64,000 bases of DNA, taken from contig CBFHSX010000001.1 in assembly GCA_965658615.1 (NCBI GenBank), forward strand, positions 1 through 64,000, written 5' to 3'. The notes beneath the pieces are model-generated. The model was not told the DNA's origin. It ran no database searches and saw only the letters and a list, made by a program, of their open reading frames with translations. Below, in pieces: positions 49,394 to 58,282 of this stretch. The translations under genes and the position numbers were made by a program. The stretch is from UBA8337 sp965658615. Its GTDB lineage: Bacteria > Pseudomonadota > Alphaproteobacteria > RS24. Position 1 is the stretch's first letter. Each line of letters opens with the position of its first letter.

Positions 49394-50479
49394 CTAAGCC
49401 TGCGCCTTAAAGGCTTTGAGCAATTCAAAGGCTTTGCGATTGGCGTCTTGCGTGCCGATGGACAGGCGCAGCGCATGCGGCAGACCATAGGCCACCAGAC
49501 CGCGCGGGATAATGCCATGACGGCTCATATAATCCTCAGCCGCTTCCGCCTCACTTTGGTCGCCGAATTCGACCAGAATGAAATTCGCGTCGCTGGCGCG
49601 AATATCAAGGCCAATGCCGCCCAATTGCTGTACCAGCCAATCGCGCCATTGCGCGTTATGGGCGCGGCTTTTTTCAATATGCGCTTGATCGTCAAGCGCT
49701 GCTTCAGCCGCCGCCAGCGCCAGCCCATTGACGTTAAACGGCCCGCGCAGGCGATTGAGAACGCCGGCAATGGCCGGCGGGCAATAGCCCCAACCGACGC
49801 GCAGCGCCGCCAGCCCATAGGCTTTTGAAAAAGTTCGCGTCGTCACGACATTGTCAAACCTGTCGACCATATCAAAGCCGGCCGGATAATGCGCCGGGTC
49901 GACATATTCGGCATAGGCACCGTCAAGCACCAGAATAACGCTTTCGGGCAGACCGGCATGCAGCCGATCAATCTCGCTTTGGTCAAGCATGGTACCGGTC
50001 GGATTGTTTGGATTGGCCAAAAACACCAAGCGTGTCTTATCGGTGACAGCGGCAAGAATGGCATCGACATTAGCCGTCAGCGCGGTCTCGGGCACGCAGA
50101 CCGGCACACCACCGGCCGCCCCCGTGGCCAGCATATAGACCAAAAAACCGTGCTCCGTATGGATCGCTTCATCACCCGGCGCCAAATAGCCTTGCGTCAG
50201 CAGGTTCAAAATATCATCCGAACCATTTCCGCAAACAATCTTCGCCGCATCAATATTATTCAGCGCCGCCAGCCTATCGCGCAGGGCATTGGCGTGACCG
50301 TCAGGATAAATCGCCAAATCGCCATATTGCTTCATCGCCGCGACAGCTTTGGGGCTGGCCCCAAGCGGGTTTTCATTGGCCGATAGCTTTGTCGGGGCGG
50401 CAACGCCCGCGACTTTTTCGCGACCGCCAACATAGGCCGGCATATCCATCACGCCGGGGCGTGGCTGCGGTCCACTCAT
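49394..50479 (-). CDS. hisC: Histidinol-phosphate aminotransferase
   Basis: The 361-residue PLP enzyme transaminates imidazole acetol phosphate in histidine synthesis; relatives in this context also act on aromatic keto-acids. Its motifs include KLSANENPLGASPKA near 30-44, NPNNPTGTMLD near 155-165, the cofactor Lys in TRTFSKAYGLAALRVGW near 213-229, and a C-terminal Arg region with LRLSIGTQDAN. ATG 50479 overlaps the chorismate mutase stop (ATGA). Confidence 0.94.
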   Translation of the reverse strand: MSGPQPRPGVMDMPAYVGGREKVAGVAAPTKLSANENPLGASPKAVAAMKQYGDLAIYPDGHANALRDRLAALNNIDAAKIVCGNGSDDILNLLTQGYLAPGDEAIHTEHGFLVYMLATGAAGGVPVCVPETALTANVDAILAAVTDKTRLVFLANPNNPTGTMLDQSEIDRLHAGLPESVILVLDGAYAEYVDPAHYPAGFDMVDRFDNVVTTRTFSKAYGLAALRVGWGYCPPAIAGVLNRLRGPFNVNGLALAAAEAALDDQAHIEKSRAHNAQWRDWLVQQLGGIGLDIRASDANFILVEFGDQSEAEAAEDYMSRHGIIPRGLVAYGLPHALRLSIGTQDANRKAFELLKAFKAQA

Positions 50480-51159
50480 TGCCCGTCTCCCAATTCCGGT
50501 AAAGCACGATATTGCCCCCATAGCGCGTCATCGCCGGCCGTATCGGTTTCAACCAGCACACCGCCATGCATAGCGGCCAGCACTTTGTCACCCTTTTGCG
50601 CCGCACCGCGCCAAACAAGCAGGCTTATCTCGGTCTCGGGTAATAGGGCCAGCGGGCCATAACACAGGGCATGCGGTGCATCGCCGACCGGTAGGCGCGC
50701 GAACACGCCCTGCCCGTCAAGCGGTGCTTGCGCCTGATTGAGGGTCAATACGCCAACATGGTTCTTGCCCTGCGCGGCGGCCAAAACGGCAGCCGCATCA
50801 GCCGCCTCAATATAAGTTAAGCTGGCTCCAAAATAGGCGCGCGCAGCGGCCATGGCCTCGGCTGTGGCGCAAATCGTCAGCCCGCCCTGCTGGGCGATAG
50901 CCATGGAGATTATCTCGCGCCATATCGCCACCACACCGGCTTTGTTAAGATGCGGTGCCTCGGCCTGCTGCCAATCCAGCAAAGCATCCATTTGCGCCGC
51001 TTCGCGCTCCGGACGCAACACCACGTCATCATCGCTTTGCGCTTTGCTGGCCGCCACTTGCGCCACCAAATCGGCGCGCTTGAGCAAGAGCGCGCGCAAG
51101 CTTGCGTCGAGCGCATCAATCTCGCGGCGAATATCGGCAAGATTTAGCGGGGCGTCCAT
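50476..51159 (-). CDS. Chorismate mutase (AroQ type) with a C-terminal domain of unclear activity
   Basis: The 227-residue protein has an AroQ chorismate mutase domain at about 1-90: LADIRREIDALDASLRALLLKRADLVAQVA, with the conserved Arg and Lys residues in the first helix and REAAQMDALLDWQ later. The remainder (about 95-225, GLTICATAEAMAAARAYFG onward) resembles a degenerate prephenate-dehydratase-like region seen in other alphaproteobacterial proteins, without a recognisable TRF motif or ACT domain. Prephenate feeds TyrC and probably a separate PheA. It overlaps hisC. Confidence 0.88.
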   Translation of the reverse strand: MDAPLNLADIRREIDALDASLRALLLKRADLVAQVAASKAQSDDDVVLRPEREAAQMDALLDWQQAEAPHLNKAGVVAIWREIISMAIAQQGGLTICATAEAMAAARAYFGASLTYIEAADAAAVLAAAQGKNHVGVLTLNQAQAPLDGQGVFARLPVGDAPHALCYGPLALLPETEISLLVWRGAAQKGDKVLAAMHGGVLVETDTAGDDALWGQYRALPELGDGQ

Positions 51160-51185
51160 TTACTCTCATCCTCAATCAAGGCCAA

Positions 51186-51217
51186 CCGGACGCTTTCGTC
51201 CGGCTCACCTATTGGTG
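51186..51217. promoter_or_regulatory. Hairpin pair in the metX/chorismate mutase spacer
   Basis: CCGGACG-CTTT-CGTCCGG (51186-51203) forms a perfect 7-bp stem, followed by a smaller CACC-TATT-GGTG stem (51206-51217). Both lie in the 144-base divergent spacer. No T tract follows on the plus strand. It does not match the SAM-II riboswitch pattern. Confidence 0.45.
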
Positions 51218-51303
51218 GTTTCTTCGCCTAGTCATAAGCGACGATACAGTGTAAATCAAAGAAAAGATTGATTGTTTACGCGCGCGAGAGGAAAACCAAG
51301 CCG

Positions 51304-52464
51304 ATGGACGCAAGCAAGCCGAGCGAGGATTTGGGCGAAAGCATCACCCTGAAAGGGGTGGGGCTGACGCTTGACTGCGGCGTTGTCCTCGACGATGTGA
51401 CGCTTGCCTATCGCACTTATGGCACGCTGAACGCTGATAAGAGCAATGCGATTTTGATTTGTCACGCGCTGACAGGCGATCAACACCCTTACGGCCATAA
51501 TCCGCTGACCGAAAAAAACGGCTGGTGGGAGCATATTATCGGCACCGGCAAACCGGTCGACCCGGACGCCTATTTCATTATTTGCTCTAATGTGATCGGC
51601 GGCTGCGCAGGCTCGTCGGGCCCGCAAACACAAAAGCCCGATGGCAGTGGCCCCTATGGGTTGGATTTTCCGGTCATCACCATTGCCGATATGGTGCGGG
51701 CGCAAAACCTGCTGATCGACCATTTCGGTATTGAGACCCTATTTTGCGTATTGGGCGGGTCCATGGGCGGCATGCAGACGCTGCAATGGGCCGCGGCGCA
51801 TGGCGAGCGCGTTTTTGCCGCCGTGCCCATCGCTACTTCGGCGCGTCATTCATCGCAAAATATCGCCTTTCACGAGGTCGGTCGGCAAGCCATTTTGGCC
51901 GACCCGCATTTCCATGGCGGGCGCTATTACGAGACCGATGAGCGGCCGCGCAAAGGGCTGGGCGTCGCCCGCATGGCAGCGCATATCACTTATTTGTCGG
52001 AAGCTGCGCTGCACCGTAAATTCGGCCGCAACCTGCAAGACCGTGAGACCGTGACCTATGGCTTTGACGCGGATTTTCAGATTGAGAGCTATTTGCGCCA
52101 TCAGGGTATGAGCTTTGTCGAACGCTTTGACGCCAATAGCTATCTCTATATCACCCGCGCCATGGATTATTTCGATATTGCGGCCGATCATGACGGCAAT
52201 TTGGCGGCGGCTTTTGCCGATACCAAAACGCGCTTTTGCGTCATGTCCTTCACCAGTGATTGGCTGTTTCCGACGGCGGAAAGCGTGCAGACCGTGCGCG
52301 CCCTGAACGCGGCCGGGGCCAATGTCAGCTTTGTCGAGATTGAAAGCGATAAGGGCCATGACGCGTTTTTATTGGACGAACCGGAAATGCACGCCACTTT
52401 GGACGGCTTTTTGGCCGCGGCGGCGCGCGCCCGTGGGCTGAAAAACGGGGGTCAGCATGATTGA
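51304..52464 (+). CDS. metX: Homoserine O-acetyltransferase
   Basis: MetX acylates homoserine in methionine synthesis. The 386-residue alpha/beta-hydrolase-fold enzyme has the nucleophile GGSMGGMQ near 148-155, NVIGGCAGSSGPQ near 101-113, an Asp in SFTSDWLFPTAES and a His in ESDKGHDAFLLD. The start is ATG 51304. It overlaps metW by 8 bases. Confidence 0.95.
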   Translation: MDASKPSEDLGESITLKGVGLTLDCGVVLDDVTLAYRTYGTLNADKSNAILICHALTGDQHPYGHNPLTEKNGWWEHIIGTGKPVDPDAYFIICSNVIGGCAGSSGPQTQKPDGSGPYGLDFPVITIADMVRAQNLLIDHFGIETLFCVLGGSMGGMQTLQWAAAHGERVFAAVPIATSARHSSQNIAFHEVGRQAILADPHFHGGRYYETDERPRKGLGVARMAAHITYLSEAALHRKFGRNLQDRETVTYGFDADFQIESYLRHQGMSFVERFDANSYLYITRAMDYFDIAADHDGNLAAAFADTKTRFCVMSFTSDWLFPTAESVQTVRALNAAGANVSFVEIESDKGHDAFLLDEPEMHATLDGFLAAAARARGLKNGGQHD

Positions 52465-53098
52465 CCCGAAAGCCAATGCGGCCGGCAATATTGCCAATTC
52501 GCGGATGGATTTACAGCTTATCGCCAACCGCGTCGAGACCGGCACGAAAGTATTGGATATTGGATGCGGCGATGGTGCGCTATTGGATTTGCTGGTCAGT
52601 GACCGTCAAGTCGATGCGCGCGGGCTGGAGCTGAGCCAGGCCGGGGTGAATGCCTGCGTGGCGCGCGGGCTATCCGTGGTGCAAGGCAATGCCGATACGG
52701 ATTTATCCTATTATCCCGATAATGGCTTTGACACGGTCATTCTCAGCCAGACATTGCAAGCGACGCAAAAGCCGCATGAGGTGTTGCGTGAAATGGCGCG
52801 TATTGGTGAAAGGCTGATTGTCTCAATACCGAATTTCGGCCATTGGCGCGTGCGTCTCGACCTATTACTGAACGGCCGCATGCCGGTGACTGGCGCTTTG
52901 TCAGCCAGCTGGTATGAGACGATGAATATTCATCTGTGCACATTGCGCGATTTTACCGCGCTTTGCGACACATTGGGGCTCGGCGTGGAGAGCTGCATCA
53001 CCTTATCGGGCGGGCGCGCCGAGACATTGCGCGGCGGGCCGAAAAATTGGCATAATCTGACGGCGCAACAAGGCGTGTTTATCCTCAAACGTCGCTAG
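52457..53098 (+). CDS. metW: Methionine biosynthesis protein MetW
   Basis: MetW is a methyltransferase-like partner of MetX that is required for homoserine acyltransferase activity in several bacteria. The 213-residue product has the SAM-binding motif VLDIGCGDGALLDLLVSD near 31-48, LSQTLQATQKPHEVLREM near 95-112 and FGHWRVRLDLLLNGRMPVT near 127-145. It starts inside the metX end, so the pair is coupled. It converges with the following methyltransferase gene. Confidence 0.94.
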   Translation: MIDPKANAAGNIANSRMDLQLIANRVETGTKVLDIGCGDGALLDLLVSDRQVDARGLELSQAGVNACVARGLSVVQGNADTDLSYYPDNGFDTVILSQTLQATQKPHEVLREMARIGERLIVSIPNFGHWRVRLDLLLNGRMPVTGALSASWYETMNIHLCTLRDFTALCDTLGLGVESCITLSGGRAETLRGGPKNWHNLTAQQGVFILKRR

Positions 53099-53838
53099 AC
53101 CAAATCCTTCGACGATAAGGCCGGCCGCGGCACGCCCAGCACGCGGCGCGCCCGCGCTTTGCGCGCGCGTTGCACGGCAAGCGGTGCCGGCACTTGCTTG
53201 ACCGCCTCGACCAGCCAGACCCCGCCAAGCCGCGGCGTCACAAAGCCGGCCGCCCTTTCGACAAAGCCAAGACTGGCTTGTAAAGCGAGCGGCATATAGG
53301 GTGGCAGGAAAAGAGCGGTTTGCATCAGCCCCGGCACAAAGCCGGTGCGTTGCAGACTGGCGCGCAATTGGCGACCGGAAAAGGGTCGCCCCGCCCCGAA
53401 CGGGGTTTTGTCGCCGCGCGCCCAAAGCCCGCGCCGGTTCGGCACAATAAGCAAGGCGCGGCCATTGGGCTGCAGCACACGCCACGCCTCATCGAGCACA
53501 AGCTCGAGATGATTGGCCGCCTCCAAACCGTGCAAGAACAATAAGCGATTGACGCTGTCATCGCGCACCGGCCAACCGGTCTCGCGGGTCAATATGGCGG
53601 GCTTGTCACCGGGCTGCGCCGCCATAACGCCTTGTTGCTGCGGCATCAAAAAATGCCAATCCGCCTCGGGCCAAAGCGCCTCGGCCAGCGGCGGCACATA
53701 ACCATAGCCCAGCACCAATTCGTCGCCCGCCGCCGCTTGCGGCCAAATTTTCGCCACACGCGCCGACAGACGCGCGGCAACACTGCGCCCCAAAGGGGTT
53801 GTATAAAATGCTGCCAGATCGAGAATATCGACCGCCAT
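53095..53838 (-). CDS. Class I SAM-dependent methyltransferase
   Basis: The 247-residue protein has a divergent methyltransferase fold: VLGYGYVPPLAEALWP near 42-57 is the SAM-site strand, FLHGLEAANHLELVLDEAWRVLQPNGRALLIVPNRRGLWAR near 102-142 shows the typical motif IV-V layout, and the C-terminal part is basic (RARKARARR). Relatives next to gloB are common in alphaproteobacteria. The substrate is not known. GAGGAC precedes ATG 53838. Its end overlaps metW by four bases. Confidence 0.86.
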   Translation of the reverse strand: MAVDILDLAAFYTTPLGRSVAARLSARVAKIWPQAAAGDELVLGYGYVPPLAEALWPEADWHFLMPQQQGVMAAQPGDKPAILTRETGWPVRDDSVNRLLFLHGLEAANHLELVLDEAWRVLQPNGRALLIVPNRRGLWARGDKTPFGAGRPFSGRQLRASLQRTGFVPGLMQTALFLPPYMPLALQASLGFVERAAGFVTPRLGGVWLVEAVKQVPAPLAVQRARKARARRVLGVPRPALSSKDLV

Positions 53839-53922
53839 GCGCGTCCTCTGCTTTTCCTTTTCGCATTTCACACTATACTGGGGGGAGACAAAAATACATG
53901 ACCGAAAAGCGGGAGACGCCTG

Positions 53923-54687
53923 ATGTCGGATATTGAAATCGCCCAATTTGCCTGCCTGAACGATAATTATGGCTATCTGGTGCACGATAAAGCCAGCGGC
54001 GAAACCGCCTGTATCGACACGCCGGAAGCGGCACCCATTTTGGCCGAATTGGAAAAACGCGGCTGGCAATTGAGCCATATTTGGAACACGCATCACCATT
54101 ATGACCATGCCGGCAATAATCTTGAGCTGAAAGAAAAGACCGGCTGCATGATTATCGGCCCGGCCGGTGAAGCCGATAAAATCCCGGGCCTTGACCGCGC
54201 CGTTGATGATGGCGATATGGTGCATCTCGGCGCCCATCAGGCGCATATATTAAATGTTGGCGGGCATACGCTGGGCCATATTGCCTATCATATGGACGGC
54301 CATGCCTTTGTCGGCGATAGCCTTTTTGCGCTGGGCTGCGGGCGCGTTTTTGAAGGCACAATGGCGCAAATGTGGGCCAGCCTAGAAAAACTCAACGCCC
54401 TGCCCGATGGCACAAAAATTTATTGCGCGCATGAATATACCAGCGCCAATGCGGCCTTTGCCGTGACCATTGACCCGGATAATCAAGCCTTGAAAACCCG
54501 TGTCGCCGAGATTGCCGCGCTGCGCGCCGCCAATAAGCCGACCGTGCCGACCGAGATTTCTTTGGAGCGCGCCACAAATCCGTTCCTGCGCGCCACCGAT
54601 GCCGCCGTGCAGGCGCATCTCGGCATGTCCGGTGCCGCTGCGGTGGATGTGTTCGCTGAAATTCGCAGCCGCAAGGATAATTTTTAA
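53923..54687 (+). CDS. gloB: Hydroxyacylglutathione hydrolase (glyoxalase II)
   Basis: The 254-residue metallohydrolase cleaves S-lactoylglutathione to lactate and glutathione, the last step of methylglyoxal detoxification. The metal motif NTHHHYDHAGNN (about 50-61), GGHTLGHIAYH near 107-117, FVGDSLFALGCGRVFEG near 126-142 and YCAHEYTSANAAFA near 165-178 are all intact. GGGAGACGCCTG lies before ATG 53923. Its stop overlaps the next gene. Confidence 0.95.
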   Translation: MSDIEIAQFACLNDNYGYLVHDKASGETACIDTPEAAPILAELEKRGWQLSHIWNTHHHYDHAGNNLELKEKTGCMIIGPAGEADKIPGLDRAVDDGDMVHLGAHQAHILNVGGHTLGHIAYHMDGHAFVGDSLFALGCGRVFEGTMAQMWASLEKLNALPDGTKIYCAHEYTSANAAFAVTIDPDNQALKTRVAEIAALRAANKPTVPTEISLERATNPFLRATDAAVQAHLGMSGAAAVDVFAEIRSRKDNF

Positions 54688-55121
54688 TGGGCGATTTTGA
54701 CGCCGATGCGTTAAACGGCCTGTCGCAAGAAGCGATATGCGCCAGACTGGGTTTGCAGCCGCAAAATGACGGCACATTTGCGCATCAAGACGCAACCCGG
54801 CGCCTATTGCTGCTGCCGCTTGGCGAGCTCTTACCTTGGCAAAAAGCCGATGCGGCCGTAACCTTTCAGTTTCTGGCCGGCGATGCGCTGGCTTTGAGTT
54901 GGTCGGCCGATGGCCATAATGCCGAAGCCGCGCATATCGGCACCAGCTTGCCGCATCACCGCATAACACAAGAGATTGCCGCTCATGTCTGGATGACGGC
55001 AGAAAGCCTCGGCACATGGAGCCTCGTCGCGCTGGAGGGCGCGCATGCGGCGACGCGATTTGAGGCGGCAGCGCCCGACTGGTTTCCTACCCCAATCGCC
55101 GCCATACAGGGCGAGGCGTAA
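54687..55121 (+). CDS. DUF985 cupin-fold protein
   Basis: The 144-residue protein resembles the DUF985/cupin family by its FLAGDALALSW and VWMTAESLGTWSLVALEGAHAATRFE segments, in place of the usual -AGDPL-L- and the TW--A---G--SLVG--VAPGF-F pattern. The HW(H) metal region is poorly kept, so an enzymatic role is doubtful. It overlaps gloB by one base and abuts pabB, and thus belongs to the same operon. Confidence 0.75.
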   Translation: MGDFDADALNGLSQEAICARLGLQPQNDGTFAHQDATRRLLLLPLGELLPWQKADAAVTFQFLAGDALALSWSADGHNAEAAHIGTSLPHHRITQEIAAHVWMTAESLGTWSLVALEGAHAATRFEAAAPDWFPTPIAAIQGEA

Positions 55122-56579
55122 ATGTTGCGCCATGTGCACGCCAATGGCCCGGTGGTCGAGGAGATCGATTGGGTCGATCCGGAAGCCGCCTTTCTGCCGC
55201 ATGGCCAAACGCCGGGCGCGATTTGGCTGGACAGTGCCGATCAAAGCCACCATGCGGCACGCTATAGCTTCATCGCTTGTGCGCCCTATGCAACCATCGC
55301 CATTGCCGATTGGCAGGCGGCGGAGGGCTTCCGGGCGCTTGATGCCGAATTGAAACGCTTTGCCGACATATGGGACGCGCTTGACCCGGAGATAGACGCA
55401 CTCTTGCCACCCTTTCGCGGCGGCGCGGCCGGTCTGTTCAGCTATGATTTGGCCTATGGGCTGGAGGATTTGCCGCCCAATGAAGTGCCTTTTGCGGTGG
55501 ATGAGCTGCACGTGCCGGCCATGGTGCAAGGGCTTTACAGCGATGTGCTGGCCTTTGACCACGAGGCACGACGCTGTTTCATCATCGCTACCGGCCTGCC
55601 TGCAAGCAGTCCGGCGGCGCGCAGTGATGCAGCCAATCGCGCCGTCAATACTTGGAAAGCGCGGCTTAAAGGCGTGCCGTCTGCGCCGCTACCGGCGCCG
55701 GCTGCCGCGCCGCGACCGGCCACGCCTTTGACCAGTAATTTCACCCGCGCGCGCTATTGCGATGCCGTGGCGGCCACGGTCGAGTCCATATTGAGCGGCG
55801 ATATTTTTCAAGCCAATCTGGCGCAATGTTTCACCGCGCAGCTAAACCCGGAAGATGACGGCTTTGCCTATTATCGCCGCCTGCGCCGCACCAGCCCGGC
55901 GCCCTTTGCCGCCTATGCGTGTTTTGACGGCTTCGCGCTGGCTTCGGCCTCGCCCGAGCGGTTTTTGCATTGCGCTGCGGGCGTGATGGAAACACGGCCC
56001 ATTAAAGGCACGGAGCCGCGTGGGCAAACCCCGCAAGAAGACACCGCCATTGCCGCGCGGCTCGAGGCGAGCGAGAAAAACCGCGCCGAAAACGTCATGA
56101 TTGTCGACCTGCTGCGAAATGATTTGGCCAAAACATGCGCCGATAATAGTGTCCGCGTGCCGCAACTTTGCGCGCTGGAGAGCTTTTCCAATGTGCACCA
56201 TCTGGTTTCCACCGTGCGCGGTGAATTGCAGCCGACAAAAACCCCGCTTGATGCGCTGCGCGCCGCTTTCCCCGGCGGCTCGATTACCGGTGCGCCGAAA
56301 ATCCGCGCCATGCAAATTATCGCAGCGGGCGAGAGCTGCCGTCGCGGGCCGTCTTACGGGGCGATCGGGTTTATCGGCTTTGACGGACGCATGGACACGA
56401 ACATTATTATCCGCACGGCGATTGTGAAGCAAAATCAGATACGCTTTCACGCCGGCGGCGGCATTGTTGCCGATAGCGACCCGCAGGCCGAATATGTCGA
56501 GACGCTGAACAAAGCGCGCGGGCTGATGGCGGCTTTGGGACTGAGCGCGACAGATATTGCGGAAAACGAGGTGGCCTGA
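55122..56579 (+). CDS. pabB: Aminodeoxychorismate synthase component I
   Basis: PabB makes aminodeoxychorismate from chorismate and ammonia for folate. The 485-residue protein belongs to the chorismate-utilising family with ETRPIKGTEPRG near 288-299: Lys in PIKGT marks PabB rather than the Ala of TrpE. MIVDLLRNDLAK and GGSITGAPKIRAMQII near 385-400 are also intact. It is followed directly by pabA and pabC, giving all three steps to p-aminobenzoate. Confidence 0.94.
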   Translation: MLRHVHANGPVVEEIDWVDPEAAFLPHGQTPGAIWLDSADQSHHAARYSFIACAPYATIAIADWQAAEGFRALDAELKRFADIWDALDPEIDALLPPFRGGAAGLFSYDLAYGLEDLPPNEVPFAVDELHVPAMVQGLYSDVLAFDHEARRCFIIATGLPASSPAARSDAANRAVNTWKARLKGVPSAPLPAPAAAPRPATPLTSNFTRARYCDAVAATVESILSGDIFQANLAQCFTAQLNPEDDGFAYYRRLRRTSPAPFAAYACFDGFALASASPERFLHCAAGVMETRPIKGTEPRGQTPQEDTAIAARLEASEKNRAENVMIVDLLRNDLAKTCADNSVRVPQLCALESFSNVHHLVSTVRGELQPTKTPLDALRAAFPGGSITGAPKIRAMQIIAAGESCRRGPSYGAIGFIGFDGRMDTNIIIRTAIVKQNQIRFHAGGGIVADSDPQAEYVETLNKARGLMAALGLSATDIAENEVA

Positions 56580-57157
56580 TGATTGTCGTCATTGACCATT
56601 TTGACAGTTTTGTCGAAACGCTGGCGCGCTATGTGCGCGAGGCCGGTCACGACACGCTGGTCATGCGCCAGACGGCCAGTGTCAATGATGTGCTGCGCGA
56701 GAACCCGCAAGCCATTATCCTGTCACCCGGCCCGGGGCGACCTGAGGATACCGGCGTGACGCTCGACCTGCTGGCGGCGCTGCCGGATAATATGCCGGTG
56801 CTGGGCATTTGCCTCGGCCATCAAACACTGGCGCATTATCTGGGCGGCACGGTTGGCCGCGCCAAGGAGCCGCGCCATGGCAAGGCCTCGGCCTTGACAC
56901 ATAATGGGCATTTTCTGTTTGAAACCATTGCCAGCCCGTTTGAGGCCGGGCGCTATCACGCGCTTATCGTCGACCAATTGCCGCAAAGCTGCACGACATT
57001 GGCCGAAAGCGCGGCGGGTGAAAACATGGCGCTGGCGCATAAAACGCGACCGCTTTACGGCTTGCAATTTCACCCTGAAAGCATATTGACGCCGCAAGGC
57101 CGCACCATGATCGAGAATTTTCTCACCCATGCCGTACCAAATGAGGCGGCGGCATGA
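56579..57157 (+). CDS. pabA: Aminodeoxychorismate synthase glutamine amidotransferase component
   Basis: The 192-residue amidotransferase supplies ammonia to PabB. The catalytic Cys78 is in LGICLGHQTL and the His/Glu pair in GLQFHPESI near 164-172; ILSPGPGRPED near 47-57 is the usual loop. It may also serve TrpE. It overlaps pabB at the ATG/TGA and pabC by four bases, so the three genes are coupled. Confidence 0.94.
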   Translation: MIVVIDHFDSFVETLARYVREAGHDTLVMRQTASVNDVLRENPQAIILSPGPGRPEDTGVTLDLLAALPDNMPVLGICLGHQTLAHYLGGTVGRAKEPRHGKASALTHNGHFLFETIASPFEAGRYHALIVDQLPQSCTTLAESAAGENMALAHKTRPLYGLQFHPESILTPQGRTMIENFLTHAVPNEAAA

Positions 57158-57999
57158 TCTGGCTTAACGGCAATATAGGCGACGCGGCGGGCGCCATTTC
57201 GGCGCAAGATCGCGGGCTGCTTTTGGGTGAGGCGGTGTTTGAGACCATGCTTGTCGCGGGCGGCGTGCCGCAATTTTGGGACGCGCATCTGGCACGGCTG
57301 AGGCGCGCCTGCACCGCCCTTGGCTTGGCCATACCTTATGATGACGCGGCGCTGAAACGCGGCGTCTTATCGCTCTTCGATGCGCATGACATAAACCCCA
57401 AGGCGGGCACACGCCATGTGCTGCGCCTTACCGTGACCGGCGGCGATGGCGGGCGCGGTTTGGTGCCTGACAATATCAGCGCGCCAAACTGGCTGATGCA
57501 AATCTCTGACGCCGCCGCGCCGCCCACTTATTTAAGGCTGCATGAAAGCGATGTGCCTGTTCTGGCCGGTAGTGCCACGGGCGGGCATAAAACCACCGCC
57601 TATCTCGACAATATTCTGGCCCGCCGCGCGGCGCTATATGCCGGCGCCGATGAGGCGCTCATGTTTAACCAACATGGTCGTCTGGCCGGCGCGGCGGCGG
57701 GCACTGTGTTTGTGCAAACAGGCAAACAGCTTATCACCCCGCCTGTGAGCGAGGGTGCCTTGGCGGGCATTATCCGCGCTGCTTTGTTGCAATTGGGGGA
57801 GGCGAGCGGGCTGAATATTGCTGAGGGGCTTATCGGCCGCGACTTACTGGCCAAGGCCGATGCGCTTTATCTGACCAATAGTGTGCAGGGCGTGGTGCCG
57901 GCCGGATTCGAGGCTATCAGCGAGACCGGTCTCAGCGAGGTACAAAAAAAACAGGGCCACGCATTATGCGAAGCCCTGCCTCAATTCGATCGGTTTTAA
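57154..57999 (+). CDS. pabC: Aminodeoxychorismate lyase (class IV aminotransferase)
   Basis: PabC releases p-aminobenzoate and pyruvate from aminodeoxychorismate. The 281-residue class IV PLP protein starts MIWLNGNIGDAAG and has RGLLLGEAVFETMLV near 21-36, the cofactor Lys in GGHKTTAYLDNILAR near 145-159, and GADEALMFNQHGRLAG near 164-179. A branched-chain aminotransferase is the alternative by fold, but the operon supports PabC. Confidence 0.9.
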   Translation: MIWLNGNIGDAAGAISAQDRGLLLGEAVFETMLVAGGVPQFWDAHLARLRRACTALGLAIPYDDAALKRGVLSLFDAHDINPKAGTRHVLRLTVTGGDGGRGLVPDNISAPNWLMQISDAAAPPTYLRLHESDVPVLAGSATGGHKTTAYLDNILARRAALYAGADEALMFNQHGRLAGAAAGTVFVQTGKQLITPPVSEGALAGIIRAALLQLGEASGLNIAEGLIGRDLLAKADALYLTNSVQGVVPAGFEAISETGLSEVQKKQGHALCEALPQFDRF

Positions 58000-58011
58000 A
58001 CCGCTCTTGAC

Positions 58012-58191
58012 CTAATCTTTCGGTTCCAGAACCTGACGACCACGATACATACCGCTTTTCAGATCGATATGGTGACGACGATGCAACTCGCCGCTATCGG
58101 GGTTTTCGACATAGTTCGGGGCGCTCAGCGCATCGGCTGAACGGCGCATGCCGCGCTTTGACGGGGTCGTTTTTCGCTTCGGTACAGCCAT
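58012..58191 (-). CDS. rpmF: 50S ribosomal protein L32
   Basis: The 59-residue basic protein begins MAVPKRKTTPSKRGMRRS and has the L32 ending HHIDLKSGMYRGRQVLEPKD. No zinc Cys pair is present. GGAGACAGGCA precedes ATG 58191, and a promoter is visible 46-74 bases upstream. It converges with pabC. Confidence 0.96.
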   Translation of the reverse strand: MAVPKRKTTPSKRGMRRSADALSAPNYVENPDSGELHRRHHIDLKSGMYRGRQVLEPKD

Positions 58192-58236
58192 TGCCTGTCT
58201 CCTGAATTCTGTCGCTCTTTCGAGCAAGTGAGGCGC

Positions 58237-58265
58237 GTTATACGCCACAAAGCCCGGCGCGTCCA
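58237..58265 (-). promoter_or_regulatory. Predicted promoter of rpmF
   Basis: On the minus strand TGGACG (58260-58265) and TATAAC (58237-58242) are 17 bases apart; the -35 matches four of six consensus bases and the -10 five. Confidence 0.65.
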
Positions 58266-58282
58266 GCGCAATTTATCGCAAA

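Noticed and set aside
51160..51303. SAM-II or other methionine riboswitch before metX
   Set aside because: The expected SAM-II pseudoknot pattern is absent; only a simple hairpin is present.
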